Source of the DNA: an uncultured Clostridia bacterium
GTDB lineage: Bacteria > Bacillota > Clostridia > Christensenellales > Borkfalkiaceae
Length of the DNA: 64,000 nucleotides
Assembly (NCBI GenBank): GCA_947624965.1
Contig: CANQMN010000008.1
Span: 24,656-88,655 of the forward strand
Direction of reading: 5' to 3'
Both the position numbers and the translations under genes were made by a program. Below the pieces are notes generated by a model. The model did not search any database. It was given only the letters and a program-made list of their open reading frames with translations, and was not told the origin of the DNA. Below, piece after piece: positions 1 to 8,630 of the stretch (the stretch's first letter is position 1; every line of letters begins with the position of its first letter).

Positions 1-1615
1 CCTCGATCTCGTCCAGCTTCTTTTCCATGTCCGCGGTAAAGCCGACGTCCATGACGTCGGGGAAGTACCGCACGAGCATGTCCGTGATGGAATAGGCGAC
101 CTCGGTGGGCTTCATGTATTTGCCGTCTTTTTCGACGTATTTGCGCTTGTTGAGCACGGAGATGATGGAAGCGTACGTAGACGGTCTGCCGATGCCCTTG
201 TCCTCCATCGCCTTTACGAGGGAGGCGTCCGTATAGCGGACGGGCGGCTTCGTGAACTTCTGCTCGGGCTTTACGGAGAGCGGCGTGAGCGCGTCCCCCT
301 CCGAAAGAGGCGGGAGAAGTTCCGTCCGTTCCTCTTCGTCCTCCTTCTTCACGTCCTGCCAGACGGCGGTGTAGCCTGCGAATTTCAACGCCTTGCCGCT
401 CGCCCGCAGCCCGTATGCGCCGTTCGCGATCTCGATCTGCATCGCGTCGTACTGCGCTTCCGCCATCTGCGAGGCGATGAACCGCTCGTAGATGAGTTTG
501 TACACGTTGTAGTGCTTCTTGTCGAGCATCTTCTTCGCGCGCTCGGGCGTGAGATGCACGTCGATGGGACGGATCGCCTCGTGCGCGTCCTGCGCGCCCT
601 TCTTGGACGCGTAGAAGTTGGGCTTTGCAGGGGCGTATTCGTTCCCGAACGTCTCGCGGATATACCCGAGCGCCGCCGCCTGCGCGTCCTCGGAGACGCG
701 CGTGGAGTCCGTTCGGATGTAGGTTACGAACGCGACATGCCCGTCCCCTTCGATCTCCAACCCCTCATAGAGATGTTGCGCCATGAGCATGGTCTCGGGG
801 GCGGAATAGCCCAGCTTGTTGGAGGCGTCCTGTTGGAGGGTGGACGTCGTGAAGGGCGCGGGCGCGTGCGACTTCGCGACGCTCTTTTTCACGCTCGCGA
901 CGGTATAGCCGCCCGCGGCGAGCGCGGAAAGCGCCGCGTCCGCCTGCTTGCCGCTCTTTATCCGCAGTTTTTTTCCGTTCTCCTTTTCGAGGACCGCGCG
1001 GAAGGGCGCGAACCGCTTCTTGCCGTCCTGCAATTCGACGGAGATCGTCCAGTATTCCTCGGGCACGAACGCGGAGATCTCGCGCTCCCTGTCCACGACG
1101 AGGCGGAGCGCGACCGACTGCACCCTGCCCGCCGAAAGTCCGTTTTGGATCTTGTTGTTGAGGAGCGGGGAGAGCTTATAGCCCACGAGGCGGTCCAGAA
1201 CGCGGCGCGCCTGCTGGGCGTCCACGAGATTGTAGTTCACCGTGCGCGGATGTTCGAGCGCGCGCTCCACGGCGCGCGGAGAGATCTCGTTGAATTCGAT
1301 GCGGTTCTTTCCCTCCTCGGGCAGTCCCAACACCTGTTGCAGATGCCACGAGATCGCCTCCCCCTCGCGGTCGGGGTCGGTCGCGAGATACACTTTTCCC
1401 GCGCGGCGCGCCTCCTCCGCGAGCCGCTTTATCGTCTCCTCCTTGCCGGGCGAGGTAACGTACTTGGGCTCGAAGTTTTTTTCCACCGCGACGCCGAGCT
1501 TCTTTTCGGGAAGGTCGCGAATGTGTCCGCCCGAAGCGTCCACGCGGTACTTGCCTTTGAGGTATTTGGAGATTGTTTTCGCCTTGGAGGGCGATTCCAC
1601 GATGATAAGGTCCAT
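1..1615 (-). CDS. topA: DNA topoisomerase I, C-terminus cut off by the window edge
   Basis: Type IA topoisomerase that relaxes negative supercoils through a 5'-phosphotyrosine intermediate. The visible 538 codons start MDLIIVESPSKAKT, giving a Toprim domain with the acidic motif DPDREGE at residues 80-86. The catalytic tyrosine is Tyr299 in the motif TYIRTDST, and the conserved KGIGRPSTYA follows near residue 475. The family is usually about 690 residues, so only the end of the core and the zinc-ribbon tail are missing. The ATG at 1613-1615 is preceded by AAGGAG. The gene lies 14 bp downstream of dprA on the same strand, the common Firmicutes dprA-topA arrangement. Confidence 0.96.
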   Translation of the reverse strand, partial: MDLIIVESPSKAKTISKYLKGKYRVDASGGHIRDLPEKKLGVAVEKNFEPKYVTSPGKEETIKRLAEEARRAGKVYLATDPDREGEAISWHLQQVLGLPEEGKNRIEFNEISPRAVERALEHPRTVNYNLVDAQQARRVLDRLVGYKLSPLLNNKIQNGLSAGRVQSVALRLVVDREREISAFVPEEYWTISVELQDGKKRFAPFRAVLEKENGKKLRIKSGKQADAALSALAAGGYTVASVKKSVAKSHAPAPFTTSTLQQDASNKLGYSAPETMLMAQHLYEGLEIEGDGHVAFVTYIRTDSTRVSEDAQAAALGYIRETFGNEYAPAKPNFYASKKGAQDAHEAIRPIDVHLTPERAKKMLDKKHYNVYKLIYERFIASQMAEAQYDAMQIEIANGAYGLRASGKALKFAGYTAVWQDVKKEDEEERTELLPPLSEGDALTPLSVKPEQKFTKPPVRYTDASLVKAMEDKGIGRPSTYASIISVLNKRKYVEKDGKYMKPTEVAYSITDMLVRYFPDVMDVGFTADMEKKLDEIE

Positions 1616-1629
1616 TCTTTCTCCTTGTT

Positions 1630-2637
1630 TCAGACAGCCGTGTAGCGGTTTCCGCCCGCCTTCACGACGAGATTTTTGAGTTCGAGCGAGGCGAGCGTCG
1701 CCGCCGCCTCGTATACGGGGATCTCCGCCCGTTCGGCGATGACCGCCGCGTGAAGTTCACCGCTCTCTTTGAGAACGGTAAGAACGCGCCGTTCGGCGGG
1801 GGTAAGCGGGACTTCCTCCCGCACGTCCTCCTGCATCCCATAGGCGGCGAAGATGTCCTCCGCGCCCGTCGCGAGATACGCGCCCTTTTTGATGAGTTCG
1901 TTGCACCCCTCGCCCTGCGCCGCGCCCGGATTGTGGGGAAAGGCGAACACGTCCCGCCCGCCGTCCAGCGCGAAATTCGCGGTGATGAGCGCGCCGCTCC
2001 GCTTGCCCGCGGAGACGACGAGCGTCCCCTCCGCAAGCCCCGCGAGAATGCGGTTGCGCGCGATGAAGTGAAATTTTTTGCTCTGCGTGCCGAAGGGATA
2101 TTCGGTGAGGAGCAGTCCCGCCCGTCTCACCCGCTCCTTCAAAGAGGCGTGTGCGGCGGGGTAGCACCCGTCGATGCCGCAGGGCAGCACGCACACGGGG
2201 GAGCCGCCCGCGAGCGCGCCTTCGAGCGCGGCGGCGTCTCCGCCTTCGGCGAGCCCCGTTACGACGGCAAAGCGGCGGGAGAGCCGTTCCGCGGTGAGTT
2301 TTGCGAGCTTTTCCGCCCACGGCGGGGTAATGCGGGAACCGACGATACAGAACATGCGCGCTTTGAGCAGTTCCCGCCTGCCCGCGCCGAAGAGAAGAAG
2401 GGGCGGCGACGGGCTATTTTTGAGGAGCGCGGGGTAATCCTCGTCGAGAAGGGAGACGGCAAAGACTTCTTCCCGCTCCATGCGCGCAAGAAGCCGCCCG
2501 ACCTCTTCCTCCCCGCTTTCGGTGAGGAGCTCCGCGGGACGGGAAACGGCGCGGAGCCGCGCGACGCGTTCCCGATATTCGAGCCCCGCGCACGCGCACA
2601 GCCAAAGCATTCCCTTCTCGTCCGAGGAAAATTCCAT
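1630..2637 (-). CDS. dprA: DNA-processing protein DprA
   Basis: Cytoplasmic protein that binds incoming single-stranded DNA and loads RecA during transformation. The Rossmann-like domain holds GSR at residues 100-102 and an extended TEYPFGT...RNRILAGL region, followed by a C-terminal winged helix (about residues 275-335, beginning LTPAERRVL). The length of 335 residues is normal. The usual GLARGIDAAAH signature reads GLAEGGDAAAL, so the Arg, Ile and His positions have changed. The gene sits between a ComM-like ATPase (3 bp upstream) and topA, and probably shares their transcript. Whether the organism is naturally competent cannot be judged here. Confidence 0.92.
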   Translation of the reverse strand: MEFSSDEKGMLWLCACAGLEYRERVARLRAVSRPAELLTESGEEEVGRLLARMEREEVFAVSLLDEDYPALLKNSPSPPLLLFGAGRRELLKARMFCIVGSRITPPWAEKLAKLTAERLSRRFAVVTGLAEGGDAAALEGALAGGSPVCVLPCGIDGCYPAAHASLKERVRRAGLLLTEYPFGTQSKKFHFIARNRILAGLAEGTLVVSAGKRSGALITANFALDGGRDVFAFPHNPGAAQGEGCNELIKKGAYLATGAEDIFAAYGMQEDVREEVPLTPAERRVLTVLKESGELHAAVIAERAEIPVYEAAATLASLELKNLVVKAGGNRYTAV

Positions 2638-2640
2638 CGT

Positions 2641-4164
2641 TTACCCCATTTTATCGTAGATGCGGTAGGAGACCGCCTCGTACACGTGCTTGGGCAAGAT
2701 CTCCTCGCTGCCGTCCAGATCGGCGATCGTGCGGGCGACCTTGATGATCCGCCCGCGGGCGCGCGCGGAGAGCTTCATCCGCTCGAACGCGGCGCGCAAA
2801 ATTTTCTCGCTCTCCTCCGTGAGCGCGCAAAACGCGGCGATCTCCCGCTCCCCCATTTCGGCGTTCGTGGAGATGCCGCTTTGGGAAAAGCGATGCCGCT
2901 GGATGTTCCGCGCGACGTCCACCCGCTCCTTCACCTGCGAGGAAGTTTCCCGCTTCTCCGTCGAGACGAGCTCGTCGTAGCTCACGTTGTCCACTTCCAC
3001 TTGCAGATCGATGCGGTCGAGAAGGGGTCCCGAGACCTTTTTGCGGTAGGCGCGGATCTCGGCGGGCGTACACGAACAGGTGAGGTTGGCGGAACCGTAG
3101 TTGCCGCAGGGACAGGGATTCATGCTCGCGCAGAGCATGAACCGCGCGGGGAAGGTTACCGTGCCGCCCGCGCGGGAGACGGTGATCTTGCCGTCTTCGA
3201 GGGGCTGGCGGAGCGCCTCCAACGTGGAGCGCTTATATTCGGGCAACTCGTCCAAAAAGAGCACGCCGCCGTGCGCGAGGGAGATCTCCCCGGGGTGCAC
3301 GACGCGGTTTCCGCCGCCGCACATCGAGACGGTGGTCGCCGTATGGTGCGGGGTGCGGAAGGGGCGTTCGCTGACGATCCCCTCCTCGCCGAGCACGCCC
3401 GCGACCGAATGGATCTTGGTGATTTCGAGCGCTTCGTCGAAGGAGAGGTCGGGCATGATCCCGGGAAGGCACCGCGCGAGCATCGTCTTGCCCGTTCCGG
3501 GAGGACCCACCATGAGCAGATTGTGTCCGCCCGCGACCGCGATTTCCAGCGCGCGGCGGGCGAGCGGCTGTCCCTTTACGAACTTCAAATCGGCGGAATT
3601 TTTCTTCTCCGCATGCGGGACGAATTCCGCCGTTTCGAGGGGAAGGATGCGCTCCGTTCCCATCACGTGCCGCACGACTTCCGTCAGCGTGCACGCGGGA
3701 TAGATCTCCGCGCCGCCGAGATAGCGCGCCTCCGCGGCGTTGGCGGCGGGAATGACGAAACGGCTGAACCCGTGCCCCTTCGCCGAGATGAGAATGGGCA
3801 ACAGCCCGCTCACGGGACGGAGATCGCCGTTCAGGGCGAGTTCACCCAAAAAGACGGTGTCCTTCAAGTCCGCCCCGACGAGCTGTTCGCTCGCCTTCAA
3901 CAGGCTCACCGCCACGGCGAGGTCGAACGCCGCGCCCTCCTTGCGGATATCGGCGGGCGCGAAATTGATGGTGATCTTATTCATGGGGAAGAGCATCCCG
4001 CTGTTTTTCAGCGCGGAGCGCACGCGCTCCTTGGATTCCTTCACCGCGGTATCGGGAAGCCCCACCATGTCGTAGGCGGGGATCCCCTTGTTGACGTCCG
4101 TCTCGACTTCGACAGGCACGCCTTCGAGACCGTTCAGGCAATAACAGACGATTTTCGCGATCAT
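2641..4164 (-). CDS. comM: YifB/ComM family Mg-chelatase-like AAA+ ATPase
   Basis: AAA+ ATPase of the ComM (YifB) family; the Vibrio homologue promotes branch migration during natural transformation. The N-terminal ChlI-like domain (residues 1-170) starts MIAKIVCYCLNGLEG and contains NFAPADIRKEG. Walker A GPPGTGKT lies at residues 220-227, followed by Walker B LFLDELPE. A cysteine cluster CPCGNYG...CSC near residues 355-372 and a C-terminal Mg_chelatase_C region complete the family pattern. The 507 residues match the family. Adjacent to dprA, which supports a shared DNA-uptake or recombination role. Confidence 0.93.
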   Translation of the reverse strand: MIAKIVCYCLNGLEGVPVEVETDVNKGIPAYDMVGLPDTAVKESKERVRSALKNSGMLFPMNKITINFAPADIRKEGAAFDLAVAVSLLKASEQLVGADLKDTVFLGELALNGDLRPVSGLLPILISAKGHGFSRFVIPAANAAEARYLGGAEIYPACTLTEVVRHVMGTERILPLETAEFVPHAEKKNSADLKFVKGQPLARRALEIAVAGGHNLLMVGPPGTGKTMLARCLPGIMPDLSFDEALEITKIHSVAGVLGEEGIVSERPFRTPHHTATTVSMCGGGNRVVHPGEISLAHGGVLFLDELPEYKRSTLEALRQPLEDGKITVSRAGGTVTFPARFMLCASMNPCPCGNYGSANLTCSCTPAEIRAYRKKVSGPLLDRIDLQVEVDNVSYDELVSTEKRETSSQVKERVDVARNIQRHRFSQSGISTNAEMGEREIAAFCALTEESEKILRAAFERMKLSARARGRIIKVARTIADLDGSEEILPKHVYEAVSYRIYDKMG

Positions 4165-4176
4165 ATCGCCGCCCCC

Positions 4177-6273
4177 TTACGCGAAGAATTTCGCCATGAA
4201 GGACGCGGGAAGCGGAACGGAGAACGTAAACACGAGAAGAAGCGCAAAGCCCGCGATGAGCAGTCCCAGCCCGACCCAGCAGAGAATGCGGCAGACCTTG
4301 CCCGCCTTTCCCTCCTGTTCGGTATAGCGGCGCACGGCGTCGCCGAAGAGCGCGGCGGCAAAGACGAACGCCGCGAGCAGGAACGCGAGCGCGCCCTGCG
4401 CGAAGAACGCGGTCGCGAGCGAGAGCACGATGCCCGCAAGCGGCACGCAGATGCGGCGGAGCTCCTTGCGTTGCTCTTTTCCGATCTCCTTCGCCATGAT
4501 GATGCGCACGAGGCGGTACGCCGCATAGACCACGCCTGCGAGCGCGCAGAGAAGCGCGACGAAGTTGAACGTCGCGAGCGTTACCGCATACGTGCCGCCC
4601 GTGCCTTGGAACAGGCGGTAGAAGAAAAGCGATCCCGTGGACGCCGTGCGCTCCGTTCCGCCCACGAAGCCCGCGGCGAACGCCTTCCACGCGAGCCCGA
4701 AGATGCCGTTCGCGGGCGCGGAGGGATCGTCGTAAACGCGCATATAGGCGTACGAGGCGGGGACCATCGCGATGAGCGCGATGACGAACAGCCCCAAAAG
4801 AAGGGTGAGCCCGAACACGACGGGCGCGAGAATGTTTTTATAGCGGTACTCCGCGGCGACCTTCGCCTTCTCGGAGGGAACGGACCGCTCCCCTTCCGCG
4901 GCGGGCTGCTCCCCTTCCGCGGCGAGCTGCGCTCCCTCCGCGGGAACGGGCGCCTCCTCCGCCTCCGTCTTGGCGAGACGGTAGCGCATCGCCGCCCTCT
5001 GGCGGAACATGCCGCAGACGAACAGCGCGACGACGCCCGCGACGGGCACGACGAATGCGCCGTTCACGCAGACCGCGGCGGCGCCGAAGATCCCCGAGAG
5101 CGCAAGGGGAACGGCGGACCCGAGGGAGGCTTTTTTCATGCCGCCCGCATAGAAGCGGTGGCAGAGATCGAGCGAAAGAACAAAGAAGAACAAGCCGATC
5201 GTAAGCGGCGTTCCGAAGTGTCCGAGGGCGAATGCGGCATTGGAGAGCGCGTACAAAAGCGCGAACACGAACGCCGCCTTATCGCTCCGCGTAAGCCGTT
5301 TCACGAGGAAATACCCCGCGACGAGCACGCCGAACGAGGCGAGCATGGGGAAGAAGCGCAGTCCGAACGGGCTGACGCCGAAGATCGCCGTGCCGAGCGC
5401 GAGCAGATCCAAGCCCAGCGCGTTGTAAGATCTGTCGCCGAAATAATAGCCGATGTTTTCGGGATCGTACTTATTGCCCTCTTGGAAATGTTCGAGCATG
5501 AGAAGGGAGGAGACTTCCTCCTGTCCGTAGCGGTAGAAGGAGGACTGCGACGAGGCGGGGATCTCCTGCGCGTCGAGGAGCTTTTTCGCCTCTTCGAGCG
5601 CTTGCGCGCGCGTTTCGCCCGCCGCCGAATTATAGACGAGCTCGGTCTGCTCCCCCTCGTAAATTTCGGCGGGAACGACGCAATATTCGCCCGTCCCTTG
5701 GTTGCCGTCCAGCTTTTCGCCCACGAACACGATCTCGTTGATGCGCACGTTGCAGTTGCGCGCCGTGAGTTTGTAGTACTGATAGGAGCTGATGCGCCAG
5801 CCGTCCTCCGGGATCTCGAAAGGCTCCGTCCAGTTCCAAAGCGCGTTCTCCGTCGCCGCGACGGTCTGCTTCCCGTCCTCGGCGGACTGATCGGCTTGGC
5901 GGAAATTCGCGATGGACGCCTCCACATAGTTGGGATAACTGCTCGTTACCGAATAGGCGCGCCCGAGGCGGAGCGTCGCGACGGCGCCCTCCTGCGCATA
6001 GATCGCGCCCACGTTGAGATAGATATGCTTGACGACAAGCGGCGTGGTCGACGACGAAGAGCCGTCCTCCGTCTCCTCCCGATAGTCGGAGAGGTGAAAG
6101 ACGATGGCGGGCTCCACCGCGGAGCTTCCCCGCGTTTTCAGCTCGTACGAGCCGCCCGTCGTCGCCGTGGCGCCGAGCGTCCCGAGTCCGACGGCGAGAA
6201 ACGCGAAGGCGAGAATGAGGAAGGCGCAAAAATACGCGGAATAGGATTTGAGCTTTGCAAACATTTTTCGCAT
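4177..6273 (-). CDS. Polytopic membrane protein, probable GT-C (PMT/ArnT-like) glycosyltransferase
   Basis: 698 residues. One N-terminal membrane segment (about 14-36) is followed by roughly 230 residues with no membrane segment and a beta-rich look (WNWTEPFEI, NVRINEIVFVGE), then about ten membrane helices from residue 285 on. The stretch GLDLLALGTAIFGVSPFG followed by LRFFPMLASFG resembles the PMT_2 core of lipid-phosphate-sugar transferases, but the usual HPP motif before it is replaced by GDRSYNALG. A cytoplasmic loop carries AAEGE-type repeats (about residues 440-470). A promoter-like TATAAT lies at 6297-6302. The substrate is unknown; the GT-C assignment rests on overall layout. Confidence 0.6.
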   Translation of the reverse strand: MRKMFAKLKSYSAYFCAFLILAFAFLAVGLGTLGATATTGGSYELKTRGSSAVEPAIVFHLSDYREETEDGSSSSTTPLVVKHIYLNVGAIYAQEGAVATLRLGRAYSVTSSYPNYVEASIANFRQADQSAEDGKQTVAATENALWNWTEPFEIPEDGWRISSYQYYKLTARNCNVRINEIVFVGEKLDGNQGTGEYCVVPAEIYEGEQTELVYNSAAGETRAQALEEAKKLLDAQEIPASSQSSFYRYGQEEVSSLLMLEHFQEGNKYDPENIGYYFGDRSYNALGLDLLALGTAIFGVSPFGLRFFPMLASFGVLVAGYFLVKRLTRSDKAAFVFALLYALSNAAFALGHFGTPLTIGLFFFVLSLDLCHRFYAGGMKKASLGSAVPLALSGIFGAAAVCVNGAFVVPVAGVVALFVCGMFRQRAAMRYRLAKTEAEEAPVPAEGAQLAAEGEQPAAEGERSVPSEKAKVAAEYRYKNILAPVVFGLTLLLGLFVIALIAMVPASYAYMRVYDDPSAPANGIFGLAWKAFAAGFVGGTERTASTGSLFFYRLFQGTGGTYAVTLATFNFVALLCALAGVVYAAYRLVRIIMAKEIGKEQRKELRRICVPLAGIVLSLATAFFAQGALAFLLAAFVFAAALFGDAVRRYTEQEGKAGKVCRILCWVGLGLLIAGFALLLVFTFSVPLPASFMAKFFA

Positions 6274-6477
6274 GGGTATGTGTTCCTTCTTTCCCTATTA
6301 TATTGTCTCTATTCTAACCGATAAAACGTAAATTGTAAACGGATTTTCGGGTCTTTCGCGAAAAAATTTTCCCCGAATGCGGCGGCGGGCGGAGCGTCCG
6401 CGCAAAAAAACAGCCCGCGCGGCGGGCGCTTTCCTTCGCGCTCGGCAACAGCGGTACGGGCAACTTTCCCTCCTCCC
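6274..6477. other. Intergenic start of a 612-bp gene-free stretch
   Basis: First part of the gap between the GT-C-like gene and rplS. A minus-strand TATAAT at 6297-6302 with a weak -35 (TTTATC, 6320-6325) could serve the GT-C-like gene. The rest is GC-rich sequence with no open frame that looks coded on either strand. It leads into the hairpin array at 6478. Confidence 0.5.
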
Positions 6478-6778
6478 CCCCACCCTACCCTCCCCCTCGC
6501 GTTGCAAGGGAGAGGTGAAAAAGTCCCCCTTGTTGAGGGAATCCTTCCGAAAGAGCGAAATATATCCCTCCCTACAAGAAGAACAGAATACATACACCCC
6601 CAAAAAAGGCTAAAATATACACCCCCTCCAAGCGAGCTAAAATAACATCTCCCCTTTCAAGAGAGCTAAAATATACACCTCCCTCTTTCAAGAGAGCTAA
6701 AATATACACCCCCCAAGAAAGCTAAAATAACACCTCCCCCTTTGCAAGGGGGAGGGTTGGGTGGGGGTTGAACTCCTC
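6478..6778. repeat. Tandem array of about ten ~30-bp mini-hairpin units
   Basis: A run of similar units, each a C-rich tract, a small hairpin (for example CTCTTTCAAGAGAG) and an A-rich joint. The joint GCTAAAATA recurs at 6609, 6636, 6665, 6696 and 6721, so the period is 25-31 bp. The last unit carries CTCCCCC-TTTGCAA-GGGGGAG. Units drift in sequence but keep the hairpin and joint. There are no unique spacers and no cas genes, so it is not a CRISPR array. A related array lies at 27320-27505. Confidence 0.75.
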
Positions 6779-6832
6779 TGCGCTCCTTTGTTTCCTCCCC
6801 CTCTCTCTTCCTAATGGAAGGGAAAAAGCGGA

Positions 6833-6869
6833 CAAAAAAACAGCCCGCCATCGACTTTTGGCGAGCTGT
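6833..6869 (-). terminator. Intrinsic terminator after rplS
   Basis: A 10-bp stem (6840-6849 with 6860-6869, one G-U pair) and a 10-base loop; on the minus strand it is followed by seven T residues (6833-6839). It sits 17 bp beyond the rplS stop codon. T residues also follow on the plus strand. Confidence 0.88.
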
Positions 6870-6885
6870 CTTTTTTGTTGCTTTC

Positions 6886-7230
6886 TTACTTCTTTTCCTT
6901 GATTTTCGCGGCTTTGCCCGTGAGTCCACGCAGGTAGTAGAGCTTCGCTCTTCTCACCTTGCCCGCTCTCACCACCGTAACATAGGCGACTTTGGGGGAG
7001 TGGAGAGGGAAGCAACGCTCTACGCCGACGCCGAACGAAAGGCGGCGCACCGTAAACGTCTCGCGGATCCCGCCGTTCTTTTTGGCAATGACGACGCCCT
7101 CGAAATTCTGGACTCTTTCCTTGCCGCCTTCGATAATGCGGTAGCCCACTTTCACGGTGTCGCCGACGTTGAACGCGGGCGTTTCCTGCTTCATGCCCTC
7201 GGCTTCGATTGCCTCGATCAGACCGTTCAT
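6886..7230 (-). CDS. rplS: 50S ribosomal protein L19
   Basis: L19, at the interface of the large and small ribosomal subunits. 114 residues, normal length, with the family core [19 protein letters not shown], the strand [12 protein letters not shown], and the basic tail [20 protein letters not shown]. In many Bacillota rplS is in one operon with rimM and trmD; here those two are almost 38 kb away and rplS is a single-gene unit with its own promoter (7302-7330) and terminator. The 5' leader of about 65 nt has a small hairpin and could be a site of autoregulation. Confidence 0.97.
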   Translation of the reverse strand: MNGLIEAIEAEGMKQETPAFNVGDTVKVGYRIIEGGKERVQNFEGVVIAKKNGGIRETFTVRRLSFGVGVERCFPLHSPKVAYVTVVRAGKVRRAKLYYLRGLTGKAAKIKEKK

Positions 7231-7301
7231 TGACCTATACCTCCGTATTTACGCGACGTTCGTGCCCGTTTTCGGCAGAGGACCGCCCGAAGTCATAAAG
7301 G

Positions 7302-7330
7302 ATTATAAAGGATATCTCGGAAAAAATCAA
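7302..7330 (-). promoter_or_regulatory. Sigma-A promoter of rplS
   Basis: Minus strand: -35 TTGATT (7325-7330), 17-bp spacer, -10 TATAAT (7302-7307). Transcription should start near 7295. The leader contains an imperfect hairpin with TTCGG/CCGAA arms; GGAGG precedes the rplS start. Confidence 0.78.
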
Positions 7331-7359
7331 CCGATTTTGCGTGCGTTTTGCAAAATTTT

Positions 7360-8622
7360 TTATGCGGGCGGCTCCGCGGACGGTCCGTCCTCCGCGGGAT
7401 CGGCGATCGGGCTCTCACGCACGCCCTGCACGGGCGCGTAAGTATCTCTGCGGAAGAGCGTGCGCGAGAGCAAATTCCCCCGTTCGTCGTATTCGAGCAG
7501 CCAGCTCTCGCTCTTTATGCCCTCCCGTTCCCTCTGCACGATCTTCTCTTCTTCCCCCTTTACGACCTTCTCCTCGGGCGGGGGGAGCCGTTCGAGCACG
7601 CAGCTCTCCACGGCGTACCGCTTGCCGTCCGGCAGTCCGTAAAACTCAAACGCGACGCTCGACCGCGCCGTTCGCGCCAAAATATAGACGGGCACGGAAT
7701 AGGGATTCACGAATTTCAAATCGCTGTAATCGGAGACCATCGCGTCCTGCGAGGGGGGAACGTAGGAGACGGCGAGGGAATGCGGACGGCTCGCGGTGAT
7801 CTTCATGCCCGCGCGGATCGCCGCGCCGAGGAGCGTCGTGCTCGTCTGGCATACGCCGCCGCCCACGCCCTGCACGAATTCCCCCTGTTGGATAACGGTC
7901 GCCTCCACGAAGCCGTTCTCCCGCGTGCGCCTGCCCACGCGCGCGTTGAACGAAAACTCCTCCCCCGGCTCCACGACCGTGCCGCCCACGCGCGCCGCCG
8001 CGAGCCGCACGTTGTGCGCGCGGGAGACGTTCCCGCCGTCGAACGCCGTGGAAAAGCGGGAGAGCCGCCGCGTCCGCGCGCGGAGCTGTTTTTCGGTAAC
8101 GGCGGGGGAAGTTTCGCGGCAGGAGAGAAACACTTCTTCCCCCGTTTCGAGGGCGCGCGCCGCGTCCGCAAGCAAGCGGGCGTAGTCGCAGGAGACCCCC
8201 TTCTCCCCTTCGAGATAGACGAATCCCGCGGGCGAAAAGGAGAGCTCCGCGTCGCGCGGGGCGCGGAAGTTTTGCTCGCAGACGGCGAGAAGTTCCGCCT
8301 CCATGTCCGCCCAGTTCCGCCTGACGTCGGCGCGGAGATTCTCTCCCCGCTTTGCCGTACGGACGAGCGACGGGACGTTATCCGTAAACGAGAGCGCGGG
8401 ACTGCGCACGACGACGTCCCCGCACGGCGCATGCACGACGAGCGGGGGAAGCGTTTCCGCGATGCGCGCGCGGACGAGCGTCTCCGCTTCGGAAAATTTC
8501 ATTCCCCCCACGTCCACACCCTCGATGCGCACGCCCGCTCTCACCGTTCCGCGAAACGTTCCGCAACAAAAAAACAGGCTCCCCGCAAGGAGGAGCGCAA
8601 CGACTGCCCGAATTTTTTTCAT
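7360..8622 (-). CDS. VanW-domain lipoprotein or anchored protein, cell-surface
   Basis: 420 residues. The N-terminus has a hydrophobic segment (residues 5-22) ending near a double cysteine (FFCCGT), consistent with a signal or lipoprotein anchor. A peptidoglycan-binding-like region follows (VDVGGMKFSEAE, about 35-200). The VanW domain covers about 215-350 with VVEPGEEFSFNARVG, the glycine-rich GVGGGVCQTSTTL and HSLAVSYVPPSQDAMVSDY. VanW proteins are common in Clostridia; their biochemical function is not established. A short charged C-terminal tail follows. It lies 8 bp downstream of the PHP gene and is likely cotranscribed with it and recF. Confidence 0.85.
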   Translation of the reverse strand: MKKIRAVVALLLAGSLFFCCGTFRGTVRAGVRIEGVDVGGMKFSEAETLVRARIAETLPPLVVHAPCGDVVVRSPALSFTDNVPSLVRTAKRGENLRADVRRNWADMEAELLAVCEQNFRAPRDAELSFSPAGFVYLEGEKGVSCDYARLLADAARALETGEEVFLSCRETSPAVTEKQLRARTRRLSRFSTAFDGGNVSRAHNVRLAAARVGGTVVEPGEEFSFNARVGRRTRENGFVEATVIQQGEFVQGVGGGVCQTSTTLLGAAIRAGMKITASRPHSLAVSYVPPSQDAMVSDYSDLKFVNPYSVPVYILARTARSSVAFEFYGLPDGKRYAVESCVLERLPPPEEKVVKGEEEKIVQREREGIKSESWLLEYDERGNLLSRTLFRRDTYAPVQGVRESPIADPAEDGPSAEPPA

Positions 8623-8630
8623 ACGCTCCG

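Noticed and set aside
1750..6324. A 1524-codon plus-strand open frame
   Set aside because: It runs antisense through dprA, comM and the GT-C-like gene; composition is Arg/Glu-rich, as expected for shadow frames in GC-rich DNA, and no domain is recognisable.
6478..6778. CRISPR array
   Set aside because: Unit spacing fits superficially, but the whole unit repeats with drift, no unique spacers exist, and there are no cas genes in the window.
7231..7301. Defined L19 ribosomal leader RNA
   Set aside because: A small hairpin is present, but conserved leader features could not be matched by eye.
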